From contig MU839186.1 of NCBI GenBank assembly GCA_030685235.1, positions 1 to 64,000 of the forward strand: a DNA stretch of 64,000 nucleotides, written 5' to 3'. The position numbers and the translations under genes were made by a program. Under the pieces are notes generated by a model, which was not told the DNA's origin, did not search any database, and saw only the letters and a list, made by a program, of their open reading frames with translations. Positions 48,419 through 61,088 of the stretch are shown here, in pieces. Origin of the DNA: Copromyces sp. CBS 386.78 (lineage: Eukaryota > Ascomycota > Sordariomycetes > Sordariales > Sordariaceae). Every line of letters begins with the position of its first letter. Positions within the stretch are counted from its first letter, which is position 1.

Positions 48419-49108
48419 GTGCGAAGCGTTTGCGTTCCTGGGATCACGATGGAGTGGCATGAGTGGTGGCGAATTTTGGTGAAAATCACAGGAAGAAGCC
48501 CCGTTGGGATGGGAGGACGACAGAAATGGTTCGGGAGGCAATCACGAGGCTACATGGAAGAGTATTGATATGTTTCATGAAACAGCTTGATGTATTGCAC
48601 CTATAGAGATATGTGCCCTTGAGAGGGACACCTTTCCTCCATTCATTTGCTGTTCCTTAACCAGACATGTTGTGTTATCTCCCCAGATTTCGCAATTGAT
48701 ATGCAGGATCCGTAAAAGTTGGGTATCAAGTCGAGCGCCGACCTAGTGAATGACGAGAAAATATGCGGGGGAAAATCAGATTCGTGATTTCGTCGCAGAA
48801 TAAAATCCAAGCATGCAAAATGGGGATAAAACATGCGCGTGCGTCTCATATCGATGCTAATGATGGTGGTGCAGGTGGCCTTTGAGAATGAATGCATGCA
48901 TCTTGTGTGAGCGATAAAATCTTGCGAAAGAGTCAGGGTAATAGCGAGCCAAAAAACAGCAAAAACAAAAAGAGCAAAACAAAACCAGAAATAACCAAAA
49001 CAGATATCATCAGCTTCCTTCGCTTGAACCTTCATTTTCATCGTGTTCTAACATCCCTCCTTTCTTTCCCTCCTAGCAGAGCGACAGGGACACCGGAAAC
49101 GTATCGTG
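48419..49108. other. Intergenic, downstream of the Cys-rich gene
   Basis: No gene recognised between the hAT MITE and the stop codon of the minus-strand gene at 49109. The minus-strand frame 48643-49041 has no domain and lies where the 3' UTR would be. Confidence 0.5.
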
Positions 49109-50390
49109 CTACTTGAGCTTCATCGCCTCAAGTTTTGCTTGTATGCTCTTCCAAGCTTCGGGATCAGGTTGAGGTTCCACCCGCTTCGGCGCAAGTCGCT
49201 CGGTGTTTCTGTTGAAGCACCTGGGGCACGTGGTGACGTTTGGCTCCGAGACGAAGGTGTTGTTGCAGGCCTTGCATTCAAAGTGAGCCTGGCGTCTTGA
49301 GGGCTGGTCTCCAGGATAGCCGTAGGGGTACTTGTCTTTCTTGGATCTGTTCAAGGGGTCAGCATAACTGGATTTGAGGTCATTATGAGCGGTGAAACTT
49401 ACGGATCCCGAGGGCAGTCCGTGCAACGGACGTGCTGGCAAGACTGGCAAGTCTTGACTCCAGAAGTGAAGAGGGTCTTGCAGCCGCAGCAAGTCCTGCG
49501 CACACGTTGGCGAGGCTTCTTGTGAACCAAATCCTGAGCTCCGGTCTTGGCGGGACGTCTGAGAACGAGGTCCTTCTCGCGCTGCTTCGGGTTCCAGTCG
49601 GGGATGATGGGGGCGTTCTCGGCACGCTCCTTGATTATCTGGGCGCGCTTCTTCCTGCTCTCCTCCCTTTCGGCCTCGGTCTTCTTGGACGGGATGCGAG
49701 GGCACTGCTTGCACCGCGCATGATTGCACTGGGAGCACTCCTTGGAAGCTCCGAATGAGGTGCCGCACTCGTGGCACTTGCGGTGGACACGCATCTTGAT
49801 GGGCTTCTCAACACGGAGAGCATGGCCATCATTCGAGTGCCACTCGCTAGGCTTCAGCTCCAGGCCATAGAGCTCACCGAGCTTCTTGGCACGCTCCTCG
49901 AACAACTGAGCGCGAGGGACCTTTTGGGCATTAGGGTCCACAGCCTTGGCGGCAGCAGCAGCAGGAGCAGTCTTGGTGGTGCTATAGTCATTTGTTAGTC
50001 ACTGAAGAGATTAAGTGAAGCAAAGTGAAATTCATCATGAAGGATCAGATTGGGTGTACCAAGCTCAGAGGCTGACTGTATGCCAACCGGTGCCCAATCA
50101 TCAACCCCCCAAACAACTCCAGAAAGAAATAGGCCTTACCTCTTGGCGGTTTCCTTGCCCTTGTCGTCGGCGGTAGCAGCGGGATCGGTCTTCGCGGCGC
50201 TGGTCGAAAGTCGCTTCGTCCTCAAAACCGTCTTCACTCTTGCCAAGACCTTGCCGAAACCCTTCTTCTCCTCCTTAGGGACCGCGGATCCCCCCTGTGT
50301 AGCCGAACTCATGACGATGGCGTTGTTCTTGATCATAGGATCGGTTTGTTTGGGGTGAGTTGGGATAACTGTGGTCGGTTTTGCTGACAT
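49109..50390 (-). CDS. Conserved-type cysteine-rich (zinc ribbon-like) protein of unknown function, three exons
   Basis: Exons 50390-50140, 49981-49403 and 49346-49109 give 356 codons (355 residues). The introns (158 and 56 bp) have GTAAG starts and TAG/CAG ends, and the first has CTAAC near its 3' end. The N-terminal ~80 residues contain a basic KEEKKGFGKVLARVKTVLR segment. Residues 153-177 and 249-273 are two copies of the same motif, C-x2-C-x9-C-x2-C-x4-C-x2-C, each followed by P-R. A third C-x2-C...C-x2-C pair lies at 301-320 (CKAC...CPRC). A Lys/Arg/Glu-rich linker joins the first two. This pattern suggests at least three zinc sites; no catalytic motif is seen. The start is uncertain: 50390 is the first in-frame ATG, but 50312 (MSSATQ) has a better context and would give 329 residues. 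I do not recognise a named family. Confidence 0.8.
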
Positions 50391-53300
50391 GAGTCGATAG
50401 ATGATGTATAGTCGTGTTGTTGTTGGTGGTGTTGTTGCTGATAAGATTCGGTTCCAAGCCCTTGGGATCAAAAGGTGAGACGAGACCCAAAACGCTGCAA
50501 TTCCAACCAATCCCCGTCGATCACTGCCTCTCCAACACTCGGAGGATTTGTTGTTGGGTTTCTTGATTGTTGACAGACAGACACACACGGCTTATGTGTG
50601 TTGTCTTGTTGTGTGGATAAGGAAAGAGAGGAGAGGGTTCCTCGTTCTTGGGAAGTGGGATTGAGGGAAAGAAAAGGGAACTGGGCGGCCGGGGGAAGAG
50701 CCCAGGGGGGTACGGGGTACGAGTACGGCTAGGAAACCCCAAACTGCAGACTGCCTTGGGTGGGCTTGAGCTGTCCACTGACAGGCTACAGGCATGCGGG
50801 AACAGCCAGGGACGGGAGGAGCAGTGAATCCCGGTGGGCTCATGGAGACCGCCAAGTGGGGTAGAATGGCACGAATGCCTGTCAAAACGGAACAAATGGA
50901 ACGGTGTCAATCATGGACTTGTTGATGGCTGCAGAACACACCCAAGTAGGACTAGACAAAGCGGCCCCTGGCGGTAAAACACAGTATCGCTGAAAGGTAC
51001 GGTATCGTATCATGCATTACGCCGCTTTACTGCGTTTCCGTGCGTTTTCCGTACGCGCAGAGGCGGCAGACTGTGTGGCACGTCGTGGAGCTGGGTGGTA
51101 ACCGGGAAACATACCCAGTCGTTTCCTAGCCAAAAACAGCAGCTGGTCCCCGAAAAACCCTTGGTCGGCGCAGGAACAGAACGGAGACATGAACTAACAA
51201 AAACCCCTCTGCCCGACACTCCATCGTGGAAGGTGGACATCGCGATGCCGTCCCAGCCTCACGCCAGTGACACCTGCGCTTTGTGACTGTGATTCTCATC
51301 TTCACGGGGCGGAAGCAAGGGATGGGTGCAGCGCGCTAGCAGAAATTCGTGACAGGACCGGTATGGCTTTACGCTCTAGCCTCTGGCCACCATGCCAGTT
51401 TGTGGGACTGACCGGCCAAAACAACCATCTGGTCCCATTTGGTCCATTTGGGCCGTCCACCGCTTATCAATAGCCCGCGTTAGCTTCACCATCGCCTGTC
51501 AGTGTTTTGTGCGGGTTTTCTCTGCTGTCTGAAGGAGGCCTGGTCACAGCAATCGAGCCAAGTGGACCGCAACGACGAGTCTTCATCGCACCCATCGAGT
51601 TCACCATGATTAACCTAATCTCCTGGACATCATGATGCCCAAGACCGCCAGGGCCGCCAATCCACAACGGCATCAGTCGAAATGCTTGAGGACCGGGCAT
51701 TTGAATCACTTGTGGCTCGTTTGGTGCTGCGACCAGTGCCACATTGTAACCCCAAGCTGCTGTTGTGGGTACTACCTACTGGAGATGGAGGAAGCGCCAT
51801 GGGAATCTCAACCTTGAAGAAAACCCCCCGAGGCTCAGATATGCCTTCATTCGCAAGTCAAGGTTGCCTTGCGCAAGAAAATGCCTTGTGTTGTCAACAT
51901 GTGGGTCTTCCTCGTTCAGGGGAACGGGTAGAAGCGTTTTGGAAAACATCAACAAAAGGAAAGGCTGGTGTTGAACAAAAGCATCTTCGTCCGGCGTCAG
52001 TTGGAGGCGAGGTATAAAAAGACGACCGAGGCCCATCCCGTCGTTGTTTGTTTGGCCCTTTTGTTCGTCCCAATCAACAGCGCAGCCTGGGACTTCGTCA
52101 CTCCGAGTCGGGACCGCGGTCCACGCCGCTGGTTGTTGACCGACTCCGTCTCCCCGGAGCAACAATTACCGTTTCAAAATCCCATGAGCTTGGTTGGGTT
52201 CTGACCGTTCTCGAGACGGGCCTCTTTGACTGGCGAACCGCGAACAACGTCAAACATGCGTGCCCAGAGGAGCATCCCATTCGACGAGTCCTTTGCGGGG
52301 CTACAGTATCACGCTGTCAGGGAACCATGGTTCAAATGGGAAAATCACCCGGAAATCCCAGAATTTCAAGAATGGGCCCCTGGCATGCTACCATGGCGAC
52401 TCCTCCCTCTGTCCAAAACAAGCATCTCCATTGGCGCCATTGCTTTCAGGAACGTTACCGTTCGCTTCCGCCTCTGCGCCTTCTCCACTCCTCAGAGCAT
52501 CACCTCCACATCTCCGTAGCGTCGGAGGCTACAGTACGAACAAAACACTCGTAATCCGCTCGCAATCCACCGGAATTTCAAAACGGCCTGATTCTTCCTT
52601 ATCTCCCTGGGACTTTTTCATCACAAAGGGGGCCTTCTACTGAATTTGCATGACGAGGCGGGATGGCATGGTCTGGTCCATCCATGCGATACCAGCCAGC
52701 AATAGACGAAAAAGCCACAAAGAAACAAAAACAGCTCTCGGCCTTATGATGGACGACCGTTGCTCCAATCGTGGGTTGTGAGGATTCCGAGTTCCGATTT
52801 ATCGAACGATTCCAGTTATCGTTCGTAAAAGAAAGAAAAAAAGAAAGGCATAACGTCTTGTCTCGCCTTGTGCCTGGGTATTATCGACGTTTCGTCTACC
52901 GCGCGGCACTCGAGTGAGATGGTCAACGACACTGACCATACCAAGTCGGAACTGCAGACATCCGTCTCTAAAACTACCAGTGAGCTGTCACGACTTGCTT
53001 CGGAGACACACGACCTGCAAGACTCCGTCTTCAACCGTTGCGTTGGGGTCCCTTGATATCGAATTAGTTTGGCTACAGGTAACCGGCCTGCATCAATGTT
53101 GCAGCTGCCGTATCATGCTCTCCTTCTCACCAGCCTAATCAAGCAAGCCATATTGCCCAAGAGTGGGTTTTGTGCAGGGTAGCATAAAGAGGCCGTGGTG
53201 GCCGTCCGGACTTCCTGCCTACCAGAGCCCGTCGCCGTCGGCCTTGGTATCCTCAGCCGTTGTACTGTAACGATGCGAGAGGGCATTTTAACTGAGGGGT

Positions 53301-56000
53301 TGGTTTGTGAGGGATCGAGGCAGCGAACCACCATCGCCAGCGGCTTCATCATTGGCGCTAGGACATTGTGTTCCGAAATACCGGATAAACTCGAGGCCAA
53401 TCCGGCCGTCCTCCTCTTTGCACCGTCTCCCGATTGTTCCACGCGATACGCGGTCGGCACTGCGTATATACGCTACGACCCATTGCCATACATGGTGAGG
53501 GTGATGATTGTTCAGACAAATGCGCAAAGATATCACAAAAGGTGCGATGATCCATTGAACTCTATAGCATGTTTCTGGCATCATCAACACTGCTAGAACG
53601 AAAAGAGTACATACAATACCTACACAAGACGGAATTCGGAACCGCTTGTGAGACTCACACCCATGGCAATGCTCAAGTGGCGGCGGTCGTGCTTCACGAG
53701 ATATATCATCGCTCATATAATCGCGTTTTTCCAGCAAACCGGAAGGCGACGCGAGACAGCTGCGCAGTATGTACAAAGTGATTTGGATGATCGGTTTCGG
53801 GGACAAAGCATCGGGTGGGAAGGCTACCTGCTACATACTGTGACCCGTAAAATGGTGGCCGATATCTCTGTCGAAGCCATGGGCGGACGGCGAACACTTT
53901 GATTCGAAGATTTCTCCGCTTCAACCACAAAGGCGAAAGGGTGCCCGAGATATTTCTTCCCTTTCTGCTTTTCCAACTACCAGTCACTTCGTCTCCAAAG
54001 TCTCCGGGCATCATCATCACCAGCCATACGGGTCATCCCGCATCGAAGCCGTCTGGCTGGGACCGAGACGAACGCATCAAACGAGGATGTTCCCTTCCTT
54101 TCAGAGTTCAGGGTGGAACTGAAACATCTTACTCAACCTAAGGAGGCGAGATATTCAATTCTTGCGCTGTCGAGCCGAATTCAAGATATGCCTGGGGTGA
54201 GACAGCATCATGAAAAAGAAAGCATGACTCTGGCAGCCTGGAGTCCTGGACAATATCAGGTATAGTAACTAACTACCGGCAATTTCCGTCTCAGGGAAGT
54301 CCAATACGGAAACCTTATGAAGATGGTATGAAGTGTCGGAAATGGCAGCGGATTTATTCTCTCTGTCATATCTGGAACTTGTTTAATCTGAACAGCAGCG
54401 TCCAGGAGTTTGTGACACCGTGAGATATCAACAAGCATCACTCAGTATTTCATGACTGCTCACCAGGCGTCGTATGCTCAAACCATCAAAAAATATGGGC
54501 AGTGTATGTACAGTAGACGGCTCATTAGACCTAACATCACCACCGCCACCATCCGCCTCAGGGGCTGCGCAAAGGGTAGAGGGCTTGTGAAAACGGGCGG
54601 GTCCATCTGGAAAAAAAAAAGACAGTTGACGCTTGTCATGCCAGGCACGCCAGGTGCTCCTGGGCACAGTAGAAGTCCGGTAAAGTAAAGAGCGGATTAC
54701 GGTTTGTTACCAGATAACGTTTCCCAATTAAACATCACCGTATGGAAGCGCACGGATCACTTTCTGTTAGTTCAAGCGGCGCGCTAAACCAATGATCAAC
54801 TGTCACGCGCTGTGCCCGTTAACCAAGGATCAAGCAACTAATGTTCAGCACGTTAGCACCCACTGGACTTTCTTTCACAGGGAAGCTATGTCCCAAACTG
54901 TCGGGTCTGGGGGTTCGTAATTTTCATTATCCATATCCCCCCTTACGTTTGCGACGTATCTTTCACCGCTTCCGTCTCGGAGCTGCGATGTTTTGCTGGA
55001 GGATTACTGTTTTCTTCTGGATGCCATCCAGCCCCTCCATTTCCAATTTTTCCATCTACATGCCATTTTGTCAACACATCATCCTCTCAGGGCAGTTTTG
55101 GATCCCGGACGGAACTGGTAACGCTTCCACTTTAGCAGACCTTCCCAATTGATGATCATCGGCCGGTGTCTCCCTCACGGACAATCCTCAGCCCGCTCCT
55201 ATCATCAGATGAGTTGAGACGACTATCACTGCAACACCAAACGAATGTCATGATGTCGACAACGATAAGCTCAAGATTCTCTGCTGAATTACTACGAAAT
55301 ATCTCATCTGCGATGCAATATGGGCAGATTGCCTAGCAGTCAGTCAGATGGAGTGCGTTGCATGCTGCGCTCGCAGCGTCAGCATTACCTTAGAAACGGA
55401 GGCCTTTAAACCCACTCCACATCTCCGAACAACTGGGAAGTCATCCTCCTTACCACCTTCGTGTATCGTCGTGTGGATGTGCCAGGGTGACATGTTTATG
55501 TACGGAATCCGTGGGAAAATCCTTCTAATGTTGTGAGCTATCACTTCGTTTTACCGGCCCTTCTCTCACGCCATGCCGTACCATGCCATGCCGAGGATCT
55601 CGAGAGAATCGCTGGGGAGCCAGTCGCTCAGACTGAGAGCCAAAAAACAAAGCAACTTCCGTTCGAGCAGGCATGAGGCATGGCTTCCGAATGGATGACT
55701 ACGGGCGTACTACTCGAGCTACTGCGTTCTGGCCTGCCTCGGAGCAGTAGGGTATCGGTGCTGTCCTACAATCTGGAACTGTCGGTAATTCTCAATATAG
55801 AAGCGGAACCCAACATGATGACAATTGGACAATGCAAAGCAAAGGGGGGGAAAATGAAGAAAAGGACAATGAACACCAAACATAGAAGATCGGGTACGGT
55901 GAGCGAAAGCGCTTGGACAACGACTGCAGGAACCCAAAGGTAGCAAACAAACATCCTCCCAACACAGCAACACGATGCGCTCCATTGGTTTCGTATGTCT
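50391..56000. other. Intergenic, about 5.6 kb, no gene supported
   Basis: GC-normal. Frames up to 172 codons exist (for example minus strand 53288-53806, whose nominal start is TTG), but opposing frames overlap them and none shows a domain, signal peptide or intron pattern. A plus-strand frame at 52868-53056 has a short heptad-like stretch but is only 62 codons. The sequence may contain non-coding transcripts or short orphan genes. Confidence 0.5.
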
Positions 56001-56201
56001 TTAGCCGTGAAATTGTTTCATTTTTTGCCAAGGCCGTTTTTGACCAATCGGTTGGCGTTATTTTATCCACTGGTACTTCTTGGCCACGCAGAGACCTGGG
56101 CTTGGTTGGTTTTTGCGCGCGTTTGGCGAATCTTTGGAAGGCCACCAAGTACTGCAGGTAGAGGGTAGCCCTGCTAAGAAATGAAACAATTTCACCGCTA
56201 A
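56001..56201. mobile_element. 201-bp terminal-inverted-repeat element (MITE-like)
   Basis: Left end TTAGCCGTGAAATTGTTTCA and right end (inward) TTAGCGGTGAAATTGTTTCA match over about 26 bp with few differences. If the outer TA at 56002-56003 and 56199-56200 is the target duplication, it fits a Tc1/mariner-type MITE with GCSGTGAAATTG ends. The interior (56030-56170) is non-coding. A minus-strand frame at 55792-56394 runs through it and is not supported as a gene. Confidence 0.6.
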
Positions 56202-59200
56202 GGGGATTGGCACGATTTCTCTTGGTCGTTTCGCAGAGTCGTGGTGTGTCCGTCCATCGGCTGCTCTGATGGAACCCCAGCCTGCGGTGTTGCAACTCTG
56301 GCTTGCAATGGACGTGCGCTTTCAGGATGCTGAATGAAGGAAGAAGCCGCTGCTCACGGTACGCTCGCTGTTGCAAATTGCCTTGCCTAATCACAACTCA
56401 CATTTCTTACCACGCTTCACGGGAAAGAGGAAAATCCACAAAAGTGTGTCTCATCATACATTAGCTATGACCCCGCCATGATCCTCAGTAAAGCATTCAA
56501 GGAGTCGAAATCGGGGCCAAGACACACGCAGCACGAGTTAACAGAAGGATGTGCTCCCTGACTTCGCATGAACCACAAAAACGGACCGTCTACTATGCAG
56601 TACGCAGAAATGGTAAAATACGACAAAGTTACCACAGAACAACACATATCCACACCGAAAGTCTGTTTTTAAGTTTTGTTTCGTGTTTTGTGAGCACTCT
56701 TTACCAAGCACTCGGAATTTTCCGTTGCGCGAAGATCTGAAAAAGCACAAGTTGGAAGGTCCACGGGGCATGTGGCTCCTGCCCTGGACTCTGTGGCTCT
56801 CTCGCACCAAAAAACCATCACGACAACCACGACACCTTTTCTTCCTTGAACCCCGCCAGCCCGCCAGAACCTGGCAGCCAGCCGCCCACTCGGTGTGCGG
56901 AGAGGGAAGAGGGATGGGAAAGGGAGGAACCCGCAGGTTTGGTTGAGGCTTGACCTTGCCCGGTGAGCGAAGAAGACGGGAGTGATTTACCGGACCGATG
57001 GGTCATCATCACTCGCTCAGTTGGGACTCTCGTTACCAACTGCTTGGTTTATCCGAACGCCTCTTCCGGATTTTTGAAGGCCTTTTGTCTCAAATCTTAT
57101 CATCTTCCGACGGGGTTCGAGCCCATCGGAAAATAGACGTTCGCAGCTCTACATATGATCCCTAAGAACTAGTTCTATCCCTTTTCTTGGCCGTCCAAAC
57201 GCAGAGTTTCATACGTTCGCTTTCTCCAATTCAAAGGACAGTGTTTATCTTTCGCAAGACTAGGTCTGATTCGGTGTTTTCTTTTGAGACCAAGAGCTCG
57301 GCAGCTCTTTACGTGATAATACACATTCATATGCAAAACGAAACCACGGATTCTGATGCACATGCCCGTGAACGGTCCCTGAAATTATTAGTGGACGACA
57401 TGCTGCTGCTAATGCACCACGTTTTTCCTTCCTGCTTCCCCGGCCCATGTTCCCGGGCAGCGTGTAGGGTTCTCTACAGGTGTAGGGACCTCTAACAAAT
57501 AACGAATGGAGATGTAGACGGAGACGGGGGAGCAGACGGAGATGAAGACGAGCGGCCGAGAGTCCAGTCCATCGCGGGCGGAAAGCACTCAAAAACTTCC
57601 ATTGCATGATGCTTGATGACGGGACGGAAGGGGAAGCAAGTGCAAAATACTGTACGTACGCTATTTTGTACGCTATAGTAATCTGAAATTCAGACCAGAC
57701 CAGCCTCATTCCAGCCTCCGGAAAACCAGGGGGGCAGACGACGGCGACGAGCCGAGGACACTGTTGGTCAGTCGTAGGGGCTCGTTAGCAGTGGTTAGCC
57801 CACCGGCGCCGGGGCACTTGGGTTTTTGGTTTTCTTTTTTGCACGCAGCAAAGAAGAATGACATTTCCTTCCATACGAACACGGGACCTCATTGATTGGG
57901 TTGATAATGCTCAGTCACTGGCTCACCGTCGAAAGCTGGAAGCGAAGGGCTCGCCAAAGACCGTCAACCTCCCAGGAACAGGCAAGTTGCCCAGGCATGT
58001 TGAAAAACAAAACATGGAGTGTTCTTGTTCGTTCGCTGTTCGCCAAAATGTTCGAGAAAGAAACACTCGGTTGTCCCTAGAAAAGTCAAGATTGAAAAGG
58101 ACGTGGATCCAGGAACCAAAATGACTGCCAACGAAAGGCCCCGTTTTGCCCAGCGAATAAGTCTCCGGAAAACAAGAAGAGGGAATTAGAGTCCCTTGGA
58201 ACAATAACTAAATTCCACAACGAATTCCATGTCCACTCAATGTCCCACAACCCACAAGCCCACACCGTTTCTTTTACACACGTTCAGCTCGACGACGAGT
58301 CAGGAGTTGTGGGAGTTGTGGAAGGCGGCGTATATGGAAGTTGGAAGTGGGAAGTGGAAGTGGAAGTGGAAGTGGAAGTGGAAGTGGGAAACGGAGATGG
58401 ACATGGAAGTGGGATCACTACCTACTTAGAATTGCAGCGACAATGCCGCCCTCGTGGCCATCCTCGCCAAGCAAGAAGCGACAAGCCAGCCCACATCCCC
58501 AACTTGCCATCACCATCCGCGCCCGCCCGCCCGTCCGCCGACCTGCCCGACCCCGACCACCGTTCATTCGGTGCGGGTGGGAAAGGGGTGTTGTGGAGTC
58601 GGGGCCTCGTTCGGGATCGGGTGTACCCGTCCATGCCCGTCTGCTCTTGTGGTTCCGCTCTTTTCTTTCCATCCTCCCCCTTGTTCGGGGTCCTCGGGAA
58701 CATTGTGGAGGTCTTTTTCTTCAAACTTTTGCTCATAGCCATGAGCTCATCTCCGTCATTGCATGATTGATTGATAATCGGTTCTCTACCTAGGCAAGGT
58801 AGTCTCTGAAGTATAATCACGATTGTCAAATGCCGAACAGACATGTTAAACAACGAGGCGGGCCGTTGTCCGTTGGCGATGAAGGCCCCGTTGAATGGAT
58901 CCCGTTGTCCTGTTTTGAAATTGGCGGAGGTGGGCAACCCCCATGGCTTCACCAGGTCCCTAGGAAAACATCATGCTGTTGTCTCCGGAATGGGTTATGG
59001 AAGGGTTTGCTTCCGTTGAGTGATCAGCCCTCGGTTTTTTGTCTCTGGAGATCTTTGTCCGCTCTGGTGTTGACGACCGAATGGGCGATGGGTGGTTGGG
59101 GGATTATCTTAGTCCCGTCGCTATCGTCACCCTGATGATATTGGGCGAAGATTGTGTGTTTATAACACATTAATATCGTTGACCTCGTCATCCTACAAGT

Positions 59201-59333
59201 CTCCGTGCTTGCCCTGTTCATCTGTGGTCACTGGACTTGGACGCAGACCGAGGACTGAGGTCATCGTGACCTACTCGTCTAGGCTAGAAACGCCCTCTAG
59301 AGACCCATTGCTTGCAATAGGTCTAGCAGATTA
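56202..59333. other. Intergenic, about 3.1 kb, no gene supported
   Basis: GC-normal with a pyrimidine/purine-skewed segment and a hexanucleotide repeat at 58336-58389. Overlapping frames at 58240-58952 owe their length to GC-rich composition and the repeat. No domains recognised. Confidence 0.5.
58336..58389. repeat. (GGAAGT)n microsatellite
   Basis: About nine GGAAGT units with small interruptions. Confidence 0.9.
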
Positions 59334-59973
59334 ATTCGCGAATATAGATTAATTCGCGAAAATTTCGGTACTTCCCCCACTATACAAATTAGCGGTATAA
59401 CTATATTACACGGTTTTTTCAAAAGTCGTCGCATACATGCATATAATATCGCTCAACCCAGTAAATATTATTATATTAGACTAGTAATTTAGTAAAGTAG
59501 GGTCGATATTATTATTATTAATATTATTACTTTCTAATATAGTATTTTAAATAGGGTTTTCTTTTCTCTCCTCTATTATATTTCCCTCTTCTATTATAAT
59601 ATTAGAATTATTTAGATTTCCTACTACCTAATTTGCTTTATTGTTATTAAGTAATAATTAATTATAGCCGGGCTTATAATAATACGTACCTTTATTATTC
59701 TTACGCAATATTTCTATTTATTCCTCCTATATTGGCCCAGTTTACTCCTTTACTTCCTCTTCTTTAAGGGGGGGAAGTTTATCCTTATTAAATTTAATTT
59801 CTAGCTCTATACTAGAGATAAAAGCGGTAATAATTTCTTCTACGATAACTATAGTATAAGGGTTATAGATCTATAGTGTAATAGGTTTCGGTTTATTATT
59901 AAGCGGTACCTAATATAGAGGTAGAATAATATCCTTCTTTAATTTACTTAACCAAATTATTTCTATTTAAATA
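59334..59973. other. Right isochore boundary and unassigned AT-rich debris
   Basis: The shift to TA-rich sequence is abrupt, at a direct repeat ATTAATTCGCGAA (about 59331-59361). The rest is RIP-like, with no frame or terminal repeat that I could identify. Confidence 0.5.
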
Positions 59974-60856
59974 TATTACGGGGCAACACTATTGGGGGTG
60001 AGGTAGGATAAACGTAGTTGTACGAGGAAGGAAAGAAGGAGAGGAGGGAGGAGTGCGGTTTGGATATAGGGCAGGCTATGCCGTACCCGGATCTAGACCG
60101 AAGCCTACTAGTGCGTACATATATACAGTCCTATTAGCTAATAGCTAATAGATTCGACTATATAATACCTAATACTATATACTATTATAAATAATCCTAT
60201 AATATTACCTCCCTACAAAAATTTTTTATAGAGCTTCAAACGATCTATCTAGTATATATATATAAAATAATAAATTATCCTTTATTCCAACTCCTCGATC
60301 CGTAATTCAATATCTATAAGTCGTATTTAAATAACGTTATTATTACCCTACTAGTATATCCTAACCTCTAATCGTTCCTCTACGTTCTTCGTCGGCGGCT
60401 ACTTACCTTACTAAATTTCCGCTAGTCTCTTAAATACTTTATAGAAGAATTTATCTATTTTCTTTACGTCTTCTTCGGATAGGGGTTCTAATTCCCGGTT
60501 TATAACCTCGATCGCAAACCTTCGTACTTCCCGGCTAACTATAATATTTACTACGGCGGTATTAATCTACTCCTTTAAATTAGTAATATATTTAGAACGT
60601 TTTGGGGGCGGTATTAAAGTTTTCGCCGTATAGCGTATTTAAGGTGCGGGCGACGCCGTATAATATATTTAGGATATTAAGGTCTTCTGCTCTTAAAATA
60701 TAGCTTTAATTTCTAGTTAATTCTAAACCGCTAGTAAAATAGGGGTATTTAAATAATCGCGGTAGAACGCAATAACGGAATCCCTTATTCCCTTAATATT
60801 ATCGAAGGGTTCGTCGGTAAAATTATAATATTTCTACTTTACGGTATAGAATTAAT
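59974..60856 (-). mobile_element. Third copy of the 7.3-kb gypsy family, 3' end, interrupted
   Basis: LTR at 59974-60204 (231 bp, TATTACGGGG...CCTATAATA), homologous to the four LTRs in the left block. It is followed by the extra 3' frame region (about 60680-60330) and the start of the integrase-side spacer. The sequence collinear with 5870-6530 stops at 60856, where another LTR element begins; the rest presumably lies beyond the window. Same minus orientation as the other copies. Confidence 0.85.
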
Positions 60857-61088
60857 TATCACAGGGTTAGCCTGTGTTGTATATGCTGGTGACAGTAGCT
60901 CTCTAAGACTACTGTTACCATTTTGGTTAATTGGCTACGGCCTCCCGCTATAGATTTACTAGTTTATAGTTCGAATCCTATAAAAGCCTATCTCCCGAGC
61001 GTACTTCTATACTTCTCTTCCTTTCCTCTCTTCGTACAATTACGTATATTTATATTTATACTTAATTTTTCGCCCTCTACCCGTAATA
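60857..61088 (+). repeat. 5' LTR of the plus-strand gypsy element
   Basis: 232 bp; starts TATCACAGGGTTAGCCTGTG and ends CTCTACCCGTAATA. CTTCCTTTCCTCTCTTCGTAC near its end is shared with the other family's LTR (reverse complement). Confidence 0.85.

Noticed and set aside
52868..53056. 62-codon frame with a heptad-like stretch
   Set aside because: Too short and isolated; no splice sites joining it to other coding segments.
53195..53806. Overlapping frames of 133 (plus) and 172 (minus) codons
   Set aside because: They oppose each other, the minus one starts at TTG rather than ATG, and neither has a recognisable domain.
57095..57135. GGGGTTCGAGCCC resembling a tRNA T-arm
   Set aside because: No A box or acceptor stem at the right distance; only a local hairpin.
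60945..61015. tRNA-like string in the LTR (TGGTTAATTGG ... GTTCGAATCC)
   Set aside because: B-box-like match inside a pol II LTR without a pairing acceptor stem; probably coincidence.
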